Assembly: GCF_030161415.1 (NCBI RefSeq)
Contig: NZ_BSSU01000005.1
Location: 62,001 to 126,000, forward strand
DNA length: 64,000 bases
Source: Thalassotalea eurytherma
GTDB taxonomy: Bacteria > Pseudomonadota > Gammaproteobacteria > Enterobacterales > Alteromonadaceae
Reading direction: 5' to 3'
Below are positions 1 through 9,971 of the stretch, in pieces; the first letter of the stretch is position 1; the number at the start of each line of letters is the position of its first letter. The translations under genes and the position numbers were made by a program. Below the pieces are notes generated by a model. The model did no database searches. It worked only from the letters and a program-made list of their open reading frames with translations, and was not told the DNA's origin.

Positions 1-2
1 AA

Positions 3-1208
3 AACTCGCCAAAAGACCGTGAAAATTTTGATATTGTTGGCTTTTCAAATGATAAGCCAAATGAAATTTACGTAAACGCCAATCGTGGTGAAAATACGAC
101 AGGTATTTATACATATAATTTAGAAACAAAACAGTATTCAGAGCGCCTATTTGGTTTAGAAAATGTTGATACCGATGGTGTTATGTTTGACAAGTGGAAC
201 AAAAAATTAGGTTATAGTTATACGACCAAATATCCAAAACGCTATTTGCTTGATCCAGAAATGAAAGCGTTATACGAAGGTATTGAAGGGTTATTCAAAG
301 GTGAATTCGTATCTATTTCAAATTACTCAGATGATTACAACCAAATTGTCGTTCGCACAAGTTCAGCGAAAAACCCAGGCACATATTACTTATTAAGCAA
401 TAAAAAATCATTGAATAAACTCGGCGATGTGTCACCGCAAATTAAGCCGGAAATGTTGTCTAAAGTTAAATACATTACATATCCGACGCGTGATGGTTTA
501 AAACAAAAGGCTTATGTGACTATTCCAGCTGGCAAACCACCATACCCAACAGTTGTTATGCCACATGGTGGTCCTTGGGCACGTGATGTAAATATTTACG
601 ACCCGTGGACACAATTACTTGCAAGCCAAGGCTATATGGTTATTCAGCCTCAATTTAGGGGCTCTGATGGTTACGGTATGAAGCACTGGAAAGATGGTGA
701 TAAAGAATGGGGTTTGAAGATGCAAAACGATATGGATGATTCTGCATTGTACCTTGTTGACAAAGGCTTAGCTGATAGAGGCAAATTGGCAATGTTTGGT
801 TGGAGTTACGGTGGCTACTCTGCTTTTGTTGCATCAATGCGTGAAAATAATATCTATCAATGCTCTGTTGCTGGTGCTGGTGTGAGTAACTTAGACCGCA
901 TTAACTCAACATTAAACGAGAGCCGCTTTTTAAGAGAGTTACAACGTCCAACGATTGAAGGCGTTTCTCCTGTTAAGCAAGTTGATAAAGTAAATATTCC
1001 TATTTTAGTCGTTCATGGTGATATTGATATTCGTGTACCGATTAAACATAGCCGAGAGTTTGTTGATGAGCTTGAAAGGCTAGGCAAGGATCATAAATAT
1101 GTAGAATTAAAGGATGCTGACCATTTTTCAGATACATTATTCTACGATCACAAGAAAGAGTTTTACAGTGAGATGTTAACTTGGTTTGATGGCAAATGTG
1201 GCTTATAG
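3..1208 (+). CDS. S9-family (prolyl oligopeptidase-like) serine peptidase, C-terminal part
   Basis: The gene runs in from the left edge: the frame is already open at base 3, so an ATG at 183 is internal and the N-terminal beta-propeller is mostly outside the window. What remains ends in an alpha/beta-hydrolase domain. The nucleophile elbow is GWSYGGY (Ser codon 804-806), the acid is the second Asp of HGDIDIRVP (codon 1026-1028) and the base is the His of DADHFS (codon 1122-1124), in the order and spacing of S9 peptidases. HGGPW upstream fits the oxyanion region. Members hydrolyse peptide bonds in short peptides. A signal peptide cannot be assessed because the start is missing. Family assignment is firm; substrate is unknown. 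Confidence 0.9.
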   Translation, partial: NSPKDRENFDIVGFSNDKPNEIYVNANRGENTTGIYTYNLETKQYSERLFGLENVDTDGVMFDKWNKKLGYSYTTKYPKRYLLDPEMKALYEGIEGLFKGEFVSISNYSDDYNQIVVRTSSAKNPGTYYLLSNKKSLNKLGDVSPQIKPEMLSKVKYITYPTRDGLKQKAYVTIPAGKPPYPTVVMPHGGPWARDVNIYDPWTQLLASQGYMVIQPQFRGSDGYGMKHWKDGDKEWGLKMQNDMDDSALYLVDKGLADRGKLAMFGWSYGGYSAFVASMRENNIYQCSVAGAGVSNLDRINSTLNESRFLRELQRPTIEGVSPVKQVDKVNIPILVVHGDIDIRVPIKHSREFVDELERLGKDHKYVELKDADHFSDTLFYDHKKEFYSEMLTWFDGKCGL

Positions 1209-1227
1209 TCGGTTAACTTCCTATAAA

Positions 1228-1258
1228 GAAAACCAGCGTTAAGCTGGTTTTCTTTTTT
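1228..1258 (+). terminator. Rho-independent terminator after the S9 peptidase gene
   Basis: A perfect 10-bp stem (GAAAACCAGC at 1228-1237 with GCTGGTTTTC at 1243-1252), a 5-base loop and a T6 tail, 20 bases after the stop codon. Confidence 0.9.
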
Positions 1259-1269
1259 AAGGAATAGAA

Positions 1270-1620
1270 ATGAGAAAATTTATTCTAATCATGATGTTAC
1301 CCATCCTCACTGCTTGCTCACAAACTCAAGAGGTTGATAATGGACAATCACAGTGGGACTTTGATCATCAGGTGCAATTCAAGCAAACCAAACTGTCAGA
1401 AAACGCATATCGTATTGAAGTGATACCTAACGCTAAGATTAAGTTTGATCGCCTTGCTACGTTCTTAATTAGGCACTCGTTAGAAGTATGTAATAGCTAT
1501 GGCTTTAAGCTAGAGGTATTAACTGGCATTGAATCTTTTACCGACAGAAAAGCACATCCGAATAAAATATTCGGCTCTTTAGCTGCCAATCTAGAGTGCC
1601 CAAGTAAAGCGAGCAGTTAG
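1270..1620 (+). CDS. Small putative lipoprotein of unknown function
   Basis: A 116-residue protein starting with a short Lys/Arg-containing leader and a hydrophobic run ending in the lipobox LTAC (Cys16), so it is probably lipidated and exported. AAGGA lies 7 bases before the ATG. The mature part is soluble, with two further cysteines (SLEVCNSYGF and ANLECPS) that could form a disulfide. I do not recognise a domain. The gene sits alone between the terminator of the S9 gene and a bidirectional terminator near 1800, so it is probably a monocistronic unit. The lipoprotein call rests on the leader only. Confidence 0.75.
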   Translation: MRKFILIMMLPILTACSQTQEVDNGQSQWDFDHQVQFKQTKLSENAYRIEVIPNAKIKFDRLATFLIRHSLEVCNSYGFKLEVLTGIESFTDRKAHPNKIFGSLAANLECPSKASS

Positions 1621-1786
1621 TGCAAACTGCAACGTTCGTAAATAGATGACAAAACTAACAATAGGTTGGGGTATCTTCGGATTTTCTTTTTAGTTCATTA
1701 CTAAAAAAAGCAAAATAAAAAAGCCACATAAATAGCTAAACAAAAAGCTAAATGAGTATTGATAGGCCGTTTAGTTTTACCAACAT

Positions 1787-1816
1787 AAAAAAGGCTACCT
1801 TCAGGTAGCCTTTTTT
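1787..1816. terminator. Bidirectional terminator between the lipoprotein gene and the minus-strand aconitase gene
   Basis: A perfect hairpin, GGCTACC (1793-1799) with GGTAGCC (1804-1810), flanked by A6 on the left and T6 on the right, so it can stop transcription from both converging genes. Confidence 0.9.
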
Positions 1817-1819
1817 GTC

Positions 1820-1839
1820 ATACCGGCGAAGGCCGGTAT
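1820..1839. repeat. Short GC-rich palindrome (REP-like)
   Basis: ATACCGGC and GCCGGTAT are perfect 8-bp arms around GAAG. The element lies between the terminator and the stop codon of the minus-strand aconitase gene. Near-identical CCGGCGAAGGCCGG hairpins are, from memory, common dispersed repeats in gammaproteobacteria. Only one copy was seen here. Confidence 0.5.
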
Positions 1840-1856
1840 CTCAATCTAACGATTTA

Positions 1857-4670
1857 TTAGCTAGGATCCGCAATCTTTACTGCTACAGCTTGTGAAGCAG
1901 GTGTTGTCATTGCTTCCGTTGGCGGAGCAAAGCGAGTTAAATCGATACCTTCAACAGCCGACGTATACTCGTCCATCGTTGGGAAGCGACCTAAGATTGA
2001 AGAAAGCACAACTAATGGTGTTGAACCAAGTAATGATTCACCTTTTTTCTCTGCGCTATCTGCTACAACACGGCCTTGGAATAAACGTGTTGATGTCGCA
2101 ATAACTGTATCACCTGGTTCGGCTTTCTCTTGGTTACCCATACATAAGTTACAGCCTGGGCGCTCAAGGTATAAGATGTTTTCGTACTTAGTACGCGCTT
2201 CGCCTTTCGGGTTAGCATCGTCGAATACAAAACCAGAGTACTTAGATAAAATGTCCCAGTCGCCTTCAGCTTTTAATTCATCAACAATGTTGTATGTTGG
2301 TGGCGCTACAACTAACGGTGCGTTGAATTCAATTGAGCCATTTTGTTTTTCAAGGTTACGGAACATTTGCGCGATGATTTGCATATCGCCTTTGTGTACC
2401 ATACAAGAACCAACAAAACCTAAATCTACTGGGCGCTCGTTGTAGTATGAAACTGGGCGAATAACATCGTGCGTGTAACGCTTAGATACGTCTTCGTTAT
2501 TTACATCTGGATCAGCAATCATTGGTTCAACAATGGTGTCCAAATCAACAACAACTTCAGCGTAGTAGTTAGCGTTCGCATCTGGTGCAAGTGCAGGTTG
2601 TTCACCAGACTTAATACCAGCGATACGCTCATCGGCTAGCTTAATTAGGCCAGCTAATGTACCGGCTTCGTTCTCCATACCCTTGTCAATCATGATTTGG
2701 ATACGAGATTTCGCAAGCTCGATAGACTCAATTAATGTTTCGTCGTTTGAGATACAAACAGACGCTTTGGCTTTCATTTCAGCAGACCAGTCAGTGAAGG
2801 TGAACGCTTGGTCAGCTAATAACGTACCAATGTGTACTTCAATTACGCGACCTTGGAAAACATTTTCGCCTTCGAACTGCTTAAGCATTTGCGCTTGAGT
2901 TGCGTGTACAACGTCACGGAAATCCATGTGGTCAGCCATTTTACCTTTGAAGGTAACTTTTACTGACTCTGGAATTGGCATTGCTGATTCACCCGTAGCA
3001 AGTGCGATTGCAACTGTACCTGAATCGGCACCGAATGCGACACCTTTAGACATACGAGTATGTGAGTCACCACCAATGATGATAGCGCGATCATCAACGG
3101 TAATGTCATTCAATACTTTATGAATAACATCCGTCATTGCGTGGTAAACACCTTTCGGGTCACGTGCAGTGATCAAACCAAACTTGTTCATGAATGCCAT
3201 TAACTTAGGCGTATTCGCTTTTGCTTTGCTATCCCAAACTGATGCTGTGTGACAACCTGATTGGAATGCACCGTCAACAAGTGGAGAAATTGTCGAAGCA
3301 GCCATTGCTTCTAATTCCTGACATGTCATTGGGCCTGTTGTATCTTGAGAGCCAACAATGTTCACTTTAACGCGAACGTTTGAGCCTGCATGTAGAGGTG
3401 CGTTTGATGCAACACCTACCGCATTACGGTTAAAGATTTTCTCTACCGCAGTTAAGCCTTGGTTCTCAACTGAAATTTCTTTTGATGGGGCGTAAACTTG
3501 TGGAGCTTCAACACCTAATGTTTCAGCAGCAAACGTTTGTAGCTTCTTACCGAAAGTAACTGCGTAAGAACCACCTGCTTTCATGAACTCTTGTTTTTGT
3601 GGCGTAAATGCAGAAGAGATATCAGCTAACTCTTCACTTCCGTTGTAAAGCTTCTTAGCAACGGTGTCGATAGTTAATACCGTGCCAGTTGCTACTGAGT
3701 ATGCTTCTTCTAGTACTGGGTCGCCATTTGCATCAGTTACTGTATTGCCATTAGCGTCTACTTTCTTCACCCAGTTTTTAAGGTCAAGACCAATACCGCC
3801 AGTTACATCAACCGTAGTTAGGAAGATTGGTGCGATACCATTGGTACCTGCAACAACAGGTGCGATATTGATAAATGGAACGTAAGGACTTGCTTGCTTA
3901 CCTGCCCAAAGTGCCACGTTGTTCACACCAGACATACGTGATGAACCAACACCCATCGTACCTTTTTCAGCGATAAGCATTACCTTCGCGTTAGGGTGCT
4001 TAGCTTGAAGTGCGATAATTTCGTCTTGTGCTTCAGGCGTGATCATGCACTTGCCGTGCAATTCACGGTCAGCACGTGAGTGAGATTGGTGACCAGGTGA
4101 AAGTAAATCTGTTGAAATATCACCTTCTCCAGCGATGTAAGTAACTACTTCGATTTTTTCTTCGATAGCAGGAAGCTTAGTGAAAAACTCAGCATTAGCA
4201 AAGCTTTCTAAAAGGTCTTTAGCAACTGCGTTACCCGCTTCAAAAGCATCTTTAATACGCGCCATGTCAGCGTCGTATAAGAATACTTGAGTTTTTAATA
4301 CGTCAGCAGCTGGTGCAGATACTGATGCGTCATCGCTTAATGCAAGATCAAGTAGTACTTCAATTGAAGGGCCACCCTTCATGTGAGAAAGCAATTCAAA
4401 AGCAAACTCAGGCGTAATTTCTGCAACAGCTTCTTGGCCTAAAATAATTTCTTTTAAAAACTTAGCTTTAACGCCAGCAGCACTCGTTGTACCCGGAAGT
4501 GTGTTGTAGATAAAAAAGTTTAAAGAGTCTTCGCGGTGGGCATTGTCTAAATCTTTAATTTGTTCGATGATTTCCGCTAATAAATCAGCGCTATCAATTG
4601 GCTTTGGTGCTAAACCAAGCTCTTCTTTACGGTTTTCTATTTCCGTTAAATATTCTGAATAAAGGCTCAT
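1857..4670 (-). CDS. AcnB-family aconitate hydratase, divergent second copy
   Basis: A 937-residue AcnB-type aconitase (citrate/isocitrate interconversion through a 4Fe-4S cluster; AcnB enzymes can also act on 2-methylisocitrate). Order: N-terminal HEAT-like domain, the swivel domain moved to the N-terminal half (GSSRMSGVNNVALW), then the catalytic core with [30 protein letters not shown] and the cluster cysteines in FVGSCMVHKGDM and ERPGCNLCMGNQ. I prefer the ATG at 4670 (MSLYSEYLTEIE) over a GTG eight codons upstream because GAGAG lies just before it and AcnB proteins begin this way. The sequence differs strongly from the neighbouring AcnB and resembles, from memory, AcnB of Bacteroidetes, including an extra segment around residues 300-340 (VDANGNTVTDANGDP). 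Transcribed away from the second acnB. Confidence 0.93.
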   Translation of the reverse strand: MSLYSEYLTEIENRKEELGLAPKPIDSADLLAEIIEQIKDLDNAHREDSLNFFIYNTLPGTTSAAGVKAKFLKEIILGQEAVAEITPEFAFELLSHMKGGPSIEVLLDLALSDDASVSAPAADVLKTQVFLYDADMARIKDAFEAGNAVAKDLLESFANAEFFTKLPAIEEKIEVVTYIAGEGDISTDLLSPGHQSHSRADRELHGKCMITPEAQDEIIALQAKHPNAKVMLIAEKGTMGVGSSRMSGVNNVALWAGKQASPYVPFINIAPVVAGTNGIAPIFLTTVDVTGGIGLDLKNWVKKVDANGNTVTDANGDPVLEEAYSVATGTVLTIDTVAKKLYNGSEELADISSAFTPQKQEFMKAGGSYAVTFGKKLQTFAAETLGVEAPQVYAPSKEISVENQGLTAVEKIFNRNAVGVASNAPLHAGSNVRVKVNIVGSQDTTGPMTCQELEAMAASTISPLVDGAFQSGCHTASVWDSKAKANTPKLMAFMNKFGLITARDPKGVYHAMTDVIHKVLNDITVDDRAIIIGGDSHTRMSKGVAFGADSGTVAIALATGESAMPIPESVKVTFKGKMADHMDFRDVVHATQAQMLKQFEGENVFQGRVIEVHIGTLLADQAFTFTDWSAEMKAKASVCISNDETLIESIELAKSRIQIMIDKGMENEAGTLAGLIKLADERIAGIKSGEQPALAPDANANYYAEVVVDLDTIVEPMIADPDVNNEDVSKRYTHDVIRPVSYYNERPVDLGFVGSCMVHKGDMQIIAQMFRNLEKQNGSIEFNAPLVVAPPTYNIVDELKAEGDWDILSKYSGFVFDDANPKGEARTKYENILYLERPGCNLCMGNQEKAEPGDTVIATSTRLFQGRVVADSAEKKGESLLGSTPLVVLSSILGRFPTMDEYTSAVEGIDLTRFAPPTEAMTTPASQAVAVKIADPS

Positions 4671-5108
4671 TCGATACTCTCTTTTACTAATCACTGCAAA
4701 TGGACGGGTATTTGCAGTATGAATTTTGGCGCATATTCTACCTTATTTTTCCTTAACGAGTAATCATTTGCCTTAATAAGCATTATTCATACAAGTTATG
4801 AATGGTAGAAGTTTTAGTGATAATGGTTATACCAGTTGAGTCATTGCTCATCGGAAATCGATGGATAACCCAATAATGTCTATTTTATTGTACTAAAGTG
4901 TTGTTTAACTCGGAATAATTATTCTCTATATTAAGTAAAATAGGCTGTAATACCTTCAACCATTGTATATTTAGTTTCACTCAAGCACCTAAAAGAGTGC
5001 GTTGGTGTCTATAATTCTATAACAATAATTTAGTCTGAATTGACACAATAATCCGTTTTTTACAATTATTATTGTTTTTTTTGATTTCTATCAGGAAAGG
5101 TGAAAGAG
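4671..5108. other. Divergent intergenic region between the two aconitase genes
   Basis: This AT-rich region of 438 bases must hold promoters for both aconitase genes. Apart from one plausible plus-strand promoter near 5040, I see no RNA gene, ORF or strong dyad in it. Confidence 0.6.
5040..5066 (+). promoter_or_regulatory. acnB: Putative sigma70 promoter of acnB
   Basis: A perfect -35 TTGACA (5040-5045) is followed after 15 bases by TACAAT (5061-5066). The spacer is short, so the -10 assignment is uncertain. It lies about 43 bases before the acnB start codon. Confidence 0.35.
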
Positions 5109-7697
5109 ATGCTGCAAGATTATCGCAAACACGTGGAAGAACGTGCCGCAGAAGGTTTAGTGCCAAAACCTTTGAATGCTGAACAAGTTGCTCAATTAGT
5201 CGAGCTCATTAAAAAGCCACCAGTAGGTGAAGAAGAGTCTATCTTAAATTTATTAGTTAATCGTGTACCGCCGGGTGTAGACGATGCAGCTTATGTAAAA
5301 GCCGGCTTTCTCGCAGCTATTGCCAAAAGCGAAACAAGTTCACCTATTTTAACATCAGCGCGAGCGACTGAACTACTTGGCACTATGCTAGGCGGTTATA
5401 ATATTCAACCGATGATCGATTTGTTAGATAATGATGAACTTGCAGAAACGGCTGCATCTGGTTTAGAGAAAACTTTGCTAATGTTTGACGCATTTTATGA
5501 TGTGAAAGATAAAGCTGATGCGGGTAACGAAGCCGCTAAAAGTGTTATGCAGTCTTGGGCTGACGCACAGTGGTTTACCTCCAGAGAAAAAGTCGCTGAA
5601 AAGATTACGGTTAAAGTTTTTAAGGTCAGTGGAGAAACAAATACCGATGACTTATCGCCCGCTCCTGATGCTTGGTCGCGACCTGATATTCCTGTTCATG
5701 CCAAAGCAATGCTCAAAATGGAGCGAGAAGGTATTAAACCTGACGAGCCTGGCAAAGTTGGTCCACTCATGCAAATTGAGGCATTACAAAAAGACAGCAT
5801 TCCATTGGCGTATGTAGGTGATGTTGTAGGTACTGGATCTTCGCGAAAGTCGGCAACTAACTCTGTTCTCTGGTTTATGGGTGATGATATCCCTTTTGTC
5901 CCAAACAAGCGCACAGGTGTTGTTTGTTTAGGGGGGAAAATAGCCCCCATTTTCTACAACACCATGGAAGACTCAGGCGCATTGCCAATTGAACTAGACG
6001 TACAAAAAATGCATATGGGTGATGTTATTGATATTTATCCTTATGAAGGTGTGGTTAAAAAAGGTGATAAGGTTATTTCAACCTTTGAGCTTAGCCCTGT
6101 GTTGCTTGATGAAGTGAGAGCAGGTGGTCGTATTCCTTTAATTATAGGGCGTGGTTTAACAGGGCGTGCTCGTGAAGCATTAGATCTGGAGGAGAACGAT
6201 TTGTTTGCTAAACCCGTTGATCCAATTGCTTCTACTAAAGGCTATACGTTGGCACAAAAAATGGTGGGTAAAGCATGTGGCGTGGAAGGCGTGCGTGCAG
6301 GGCAATATTGTGAACCCAAAATGACAACGGTAGGTTCACAAGATACAACGGGCCCCATGACAAGAGATGAACTTAAAGATCTGGCGTGTTTGGGGTTCTC
6401 AGCAGATTTAACCATGCAATCTTTTTGTCATACATCGGCTTACCCTAAACCTGTAGATGTACAAACTCACCATACTTTGCCAGATTTTATGATGAATCGT
6501 GGTGGTGTATCACTGCGCCCTGGTGATGGTGTTATTCATTCATGGTTAAATCGTATGTTATTACCTGATACTGTTGGTACCGGCGGTGATTCACATACTC
6601 GCTTCCCGTTAGGGATTTCATTTCCTGCAGGCTCTGGCTTAGTTGCTTTTGCGGCTGCCACAGGCGTTATGCCACTCGACATGCCAGAATCATTACTTGT
6701 ACGCTTTAAAGGTGAAATGCAACCAGGTATTACGTTGCGTGATTTAGTGCATGCAATCCCATACTACGGTATTAAAAATGGCTTACTGACAGTTGAAAAA
6801 GCAGGAAAGATAAATGAATTTTCTGGTCGAATACTCGAAATTGAAGGGCTTACGGGATTAACGGTAGAGCAAGCATTTGAGTTGTCTGACGCTTCCGCCG
6901 AACGAAGCGCTGCAGGCTGTACTATTAAACTCGAAGAAGAATCAGTAAAAGAATATCTCGAATCCAATATTGTCATGCTCAAGTGGATGATAAGCGAAGG
7001 GTATGGGGATGTGAGAACCATTGAGCGTCGTATTAAAGGAATGCAAGATTGGTTAGCAAGCCCATCATTAATGGCAGCCGATGCTGATGCCCAATACGCA
7101 CACATTTTAGAAATTGATTTAAACGAAATCAAAGAACCAATTGTTTGTTGCCCCAACGATCCTGATGATGCGAAATTATTGTCTGAAGTTGCTGGCACTG
7201 AAGTTGATGAGGTTTTTATTGGTTCATGTATGACAAATATTGGTCACTTTAGAGCAGCAGGTAAGTTAATTGACGCAGCAGGAACTACCCTACCTACGCG
7301 CATGTGGGTTGCGCCTCCTACTAAAATGGACGCTAAGCAATTAACTGATGAGGGCTATTACTTTATTTATGGTAAAGCTGGTGCGCGTATGGAAAGCCCA
7401 GGCTGTTCTCTTTGTATGGGGAACCAAGCACGTGTAGCAGACAAATCGACTGTGTTATCAACATCCACGCGTAACTTCCCTAATCGTTTAGGAGCCGGCG
7501 CTAATGTTTATCTCACTTCTGCAGAACTAGCAGGTGTTGGCGCTATATTGGGGCGAATACCTTCTGCTGCAGAATATATGGAATACGCGAAGCAAATTGA
7601 CGCCACAGCATCTGATACCTATCGCTATTTAAACTTCCACAAAATGGAGAGTTACACAACCAAAGCAGATAGTGTCATTATTCAAACGCCTGCGTAA
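5109..7697 (+). CDS. acnB: Aconitate hydratase B / 2-methylisocitrate dehydratase
   Basis: An 862-residue protein, close to the 865 residues of E. coli AcnB, which it matches along its length from memory. It catalyses the citrate-isocitrate step of the TCA cycle. Visible are the N-terminal [18 protein letters not shown] block, the swivel motif [15 protein letters not shown], the core motifs [16 protein letters not shown] and [16 protein letters not shown], and the three cluster cysteines in FIGSCMTN and [11 protein letters not shown]. The ATG at 5109 is preferred to the GTG at 5100 because AGGAAAGG (5093-5100) gives an ideally spaced Shine-Dalgarno and the GTG would lie inside it. A terminator follows at 7778. 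Confidence 0.97.
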   Translation: MLQDYRKHVEERAAEGLVPKPLNAEQVAQLVELIKKPPVGEEESILNLLVNRVPPGVDDAAYVKAGFLAAIAKSETSSPILTSARATELLGTMLGGYNIQPMIDLLDNDELAETAASGLEKTLLMFDAFYDVKDKADAGNEAAKSVMQSWADAQWFTSREKVAEKITVKVFKVSGETNTDDLSPAPDAWSRPDIPVHAKAMLKMEREGIKPDEPGKVGPLMQIEALQKDSIPLAYVGDVVGTGSSRKSATNSVLWFMGDDIPFVPNKRTGVVCLGGKIAPIFYNTMEDSGALPIELDVQKMHMGDVIDIYPYEGVVKKGDKVISTFELSPVLLDEVRAGGRIPLIIGRGLTGRAREALDLEENDLFAKPVDPIASTKGYTLAQKMVGKACGVEGVRAGQYCEPKMTTVGSQDTTGPMTRDELKDLACLGFSADLTMQSFCHTSAYPKPVDVQTHHTLPDFMMNRGGVSLRPGDGVIHSWLNRMLLPDTVGTGGDSHTRFPLGISFPAGSGLVAFAAATGVMPLDMPESLLVRFKGEMQPGITLRDLVHAIPYYGIKNGLLTVEKAGKINEFSGRILEIEGLTGLTVEQAFELSDASAERSAAGCTIKLEEESVKEYLESNIVMLKWMISEGYGDVRTIERRIKGMQDWLASPSLMAADADAQYAHILEIDLNEIKEPIVCCPNDPDDAKLLSEVAGTEVDEVFIGSCMTNIGHFRAAGKLIDAAGTTLPTRMWVAPPTKMDAKQLTDEGYYFIYGKAGARMESPGCSLCMGNQARVADKSTVLSTSTRNFPNRLGAGANVYLTSAELAGVGAILGRIPSAAEYMEYAKQIDATASDTYRYLNFHKMESYTTKADSVIIQTPA

Positions 7698-7777
7698 AAC
7701 GCAAATGAGATGTTGGTGCAAGATATCGAGTGACGGGGCCTACTTTGCCAATGAGTTAAATTGATATCATCTTGAAT

Positions 7778-7803
7778 AAAGGTCGGCATTGCCGGCCTTT
7801 TTT
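7778..7803 (+). terminator. Terminator of acnB
   Basis: AAAGGTCGGC (7778-7787) pairs with GCCGGCCTTT (7791-7800) with one G-T pair and a 3-base loop, followed by further T. An ATG-less frame of the next gene opens inside this hairpin, which argues against a start that far upstream. Confidence 0.85.
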
Positions 7804-7938
7804 ATGTCTTTAATTATGACATTGAAAAAAGCCGTAAAGAATCTGTCATCTGCCGTTAAGAAAAGCTTCTTATTCAAGACGCTAAACCTTCACAAACCCT
7901 TTCTAATCTATAGCCATTTTTACAATATGGATAGAAAA

Positions 7939-9732
7939 ATGAAAAAAACAAAAATAGCTTTACTTCTTTCTGCTTCATTAGCATTGGGTGGGTGTTTCTC
8001 GGGTGGTGATGATGGTGCGACAGGACCACAAGGAGCCCAAGGTGTTCCGGGTGAAAATGGCCTGCCAGGTACAAGTGCACCAATCGGCATCGATGTATCC
8101 TTAATTGGTCGCGCGGTATTAAATGTTGAAGACGCTGAAGGTGCGGCAGAAATTGTTGGTTATCAAATTTCAAAAAACTGGCTTTATGCCATTAATAGCT
8201 CAACTGAAACGCCAACGGTAAATATCATCGATTTAACTGATATGGACTCAGAGGCGTTAACAGTAGATGAAGAGGGTGTCGTAAATGACACCAACTTAAC
8301 AATTGCCATGACCATTGACGTTGCTGAAAATACCGACGGTGATGCCAATAGTATCGCAATCAATAATACCTTCGATATCTTAGCGGTTGCTATGGCAGCT
8401 GATGAAACAGGCACTGCAGGACAGGTAGCGTTTTATGATATTGCCGGCGCACAACCACAATTTATAAAAAATATTACTGTCGGCTATTTACCAGATGCTG
8501 TTGCATTTTCACCAAATGGACGCAGCTTAGTGGTTGCTAACGAAGGTGAACCATCAGGCGATTATACAGTAGATCCTGAAGGCAGTATCTCAATCATCAA
8601 ATTAGACGAAAATGGTGTGATTGAGAATATGGCAACTAACATCACGTTTGATTCATATAACATGGTGCAAGCCGAGTTAGAAGCACAAGGAATGAAGTTC
8701 ACAAACCCAGATGGTCGCGTGATCAAAGGACAAACGCTAGATATTTCAGTATCTATGGATTTAGAACCTGAATATGTAGCGATTTCTGACGATAGCAAAA
8801 CTGCCTATGTGAGCTTACAAGAAAACAATGGTCTTGCGATTGTCGATATCGAAACGGCAACGGTAAATATCAAAGGTTTAGGTTTTAAAGATTGGAGCGT
8901 TTATAGCTTAGATGCTTCAGACAAAGACGACGGTGTAAATCTGCGTACTTATCCAAATCTTATGGGCCTATACCAACCAGATACTATTGCTACTTTATCA
9001 TGGCAGGGCGCTAATTTTGTTGTCACAGCAAACGAAGGTGATGGCCGTGAATACTTTTTTGATTCGGCTGATGAAGCAAGCTGTTTAGCTGATGGTGGTT
9101 TGGATTTTGACGAAGATGACGGCTGTTTATCTTACATTGATGAGATTCGCGCTGAAGACTTAACGCTAGGCTCGGCATTTGATGACATTAATAACGATGA
9201 CAGTGATTTAGGCCGTTTGAAAGTTATTGAGCCATTAGGTGATGACAATAACGACGGTATTCATGAAGCGCTTTATACCTATGGCGCACGTTCTTTTTCA
9301 ATCTTTGATCAAAATGGCAATCTCGTTTTCGATTCAGGTGATGACTTTGAGCGAATTACGGCATCGATTCATGGTGATAACTTCAATAATGATGAAGATG
9401 AAAACAAAGGCGATACACGTTCAGATGCAAAAGGCCCTGAGCCCGAAGCACTAGCTATTGGCGAAGTGGGCAGCAAACGTTATGCGTTTATTGGTTTAGA
9501 GCGTATGGCAGGCATTATGGTTTATGATGTATCTAACCCATATGACGTTAACTTTGTTGATTACTTCATTAATCGTGGTCTTAATGAAGATCAGGAGATT
9601 ACAGGGGATTTAGCGCCGGAAGGCATGTCATTCATCTCTGCTGATAACAGCCCAACGGGTGAAGCGTTACTGGTTATTGGTAATGAAATTAGTGGTAGTG
9701 TGAGTGTTTGGCAAATAGCTGAAACATTCTAG
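7939..9732 (+). CDS. Choice-of-anchor I family lipoprotein with collagen-like stretch
   Basis: A 597-residue secreted lipoprotein: leader MKKTKIALLLSASLALGGC with lipobox LGGC, then a short collagen-like Gly-X-Y run (GATGPQGAQGVPGENGLPG), then a long beta-propeller-like region. Phrases such as LVVANEGEPSGDY, VVTANEGDGREY, LGRLKVIEPLGD and the final EALLVIGNEISGSVSVWQI are typical, from memory, of choice-of-anchor I proteins, often found with extracellular phosphatase or nuclease domains; none is visible here. The start could also be the ATG at 7927 (MDRKMKK); neither has a strong ribosome-binding site. Acidic D/N-rich segments near residues 380-520 suggest Ca2+ binding. The gene is alone between terminators. 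Function unknown. Confidence 0.8.
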   Translation: MKKTKIALLLSASLALGGCFSGGDDGATGPQGAQGVPGENGLPGTSAPIGIDVSLIGRAVLNVEDAEGAAEIVGYQISKNWLYAINSSTETPTVNIIDLTDMDSEALTVDEEGVVNDTNLTIAMTIDVAENTDGDANSIAINNTFDILAVAMAADETGTAGQVAFYDIAGAQPQFIKNITVGYLPDAVAFSPNGRSLVVANEGEPSGDYTVDPEGSISIIKLDENGVIENMATNITFDSYNMVQAELEAQGMKFTNPDGRVIKGQTLDISVSMDLEPEYVAISDDSKTAYVSLQENNGLAIVDIETATVNIKGLGFKDWSVYSLDASDKDDGVNLRTYPNLMGLYQPDTIATLSWQGANFVVTANEGDGREYFFDSADEASCLADGGLDFDEDDGCLSYIDEIRAEDLTLGSAFDDINNDDSDLGRLKVIEPLGDDNNDGIHEALYTYGARSFSIFDQNGNLVFDSGDDFERITASIHGDNFNNDEDENKGDTRSDAKGPEPEALAIGEVGSKRYAFIGLERMAGIMVYDVSNPYDVNFVDYFINRGLNEDQEITGDLAPEGMSFISADNSPTGEALLVIGNEISGSVSVWQIAETF

Positions 9733-9896
9733 GGTCTGTTGATCTTTGAGTTTGTAACTCTGTTGCCTTGAAAAAGATGAGATTCGCGGCGCTTAACGTA
9801 ATGTTTGGTTGTTCCAAATACACTTTAAGCAACAAAGAATATCGCTTTTTCAAGTCAACCCAAAGGGCTTTGGCTAAAATGAAAGTTCAACAGCCC
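9732..9896. repeat. MITE-like element with terminal inverted repeats
   Basis: A noncoding block of about 165 bases bounded by imperfect inverted repeats: GGGTCTGTTGATCTTTGA on the left and, read on the minus strand, GGGCTGTTGAACTTTCA on the right. A second inner pair (TTGAAAAAG near 9770 and CTTTTTCAA near 9843) and two small hairpins fall between, so the whole block could fold on itself. No transposase is encoded. It abuts the stop codon of the preceding gene. Confidence 0.5.
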
Positions 9897-9920
9897 ATAA
9901 TAAAAAACTCGTGAAAAAAT

Positions 9921-9956
9921 AAAAGGGTCAACGTAATAGATTACGTTGACCCTTTT
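9921..9956. terminator. Bidirectional terminator, choice-of-anchor gene and ccmE
   Basis: GGGTCAACGTAA (9925-9936) and TTACGTTGACCC (9941-9952) form a perfect 12-bp stem flanked by A4 and T5, so it can end transcription from both sides. Confidence 0.9.
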
Positions 9957-9971
9957 TCTATTTTTGGCTTT

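Noticed and set aside
7789-7938. An extended N-terminus for the choice-of-anchor lipoprotein
   Set aside because: It would start inside the acnB terminator hairpin and put 50 residues before a clear lipoprotein signal peptide.
8005-8070. Collagen-like Gly-X-Y run as a phage tail or collagen gene
   Set aside because: It is only about six triplets just after the lipobox, acting as a linker in a longer protein.
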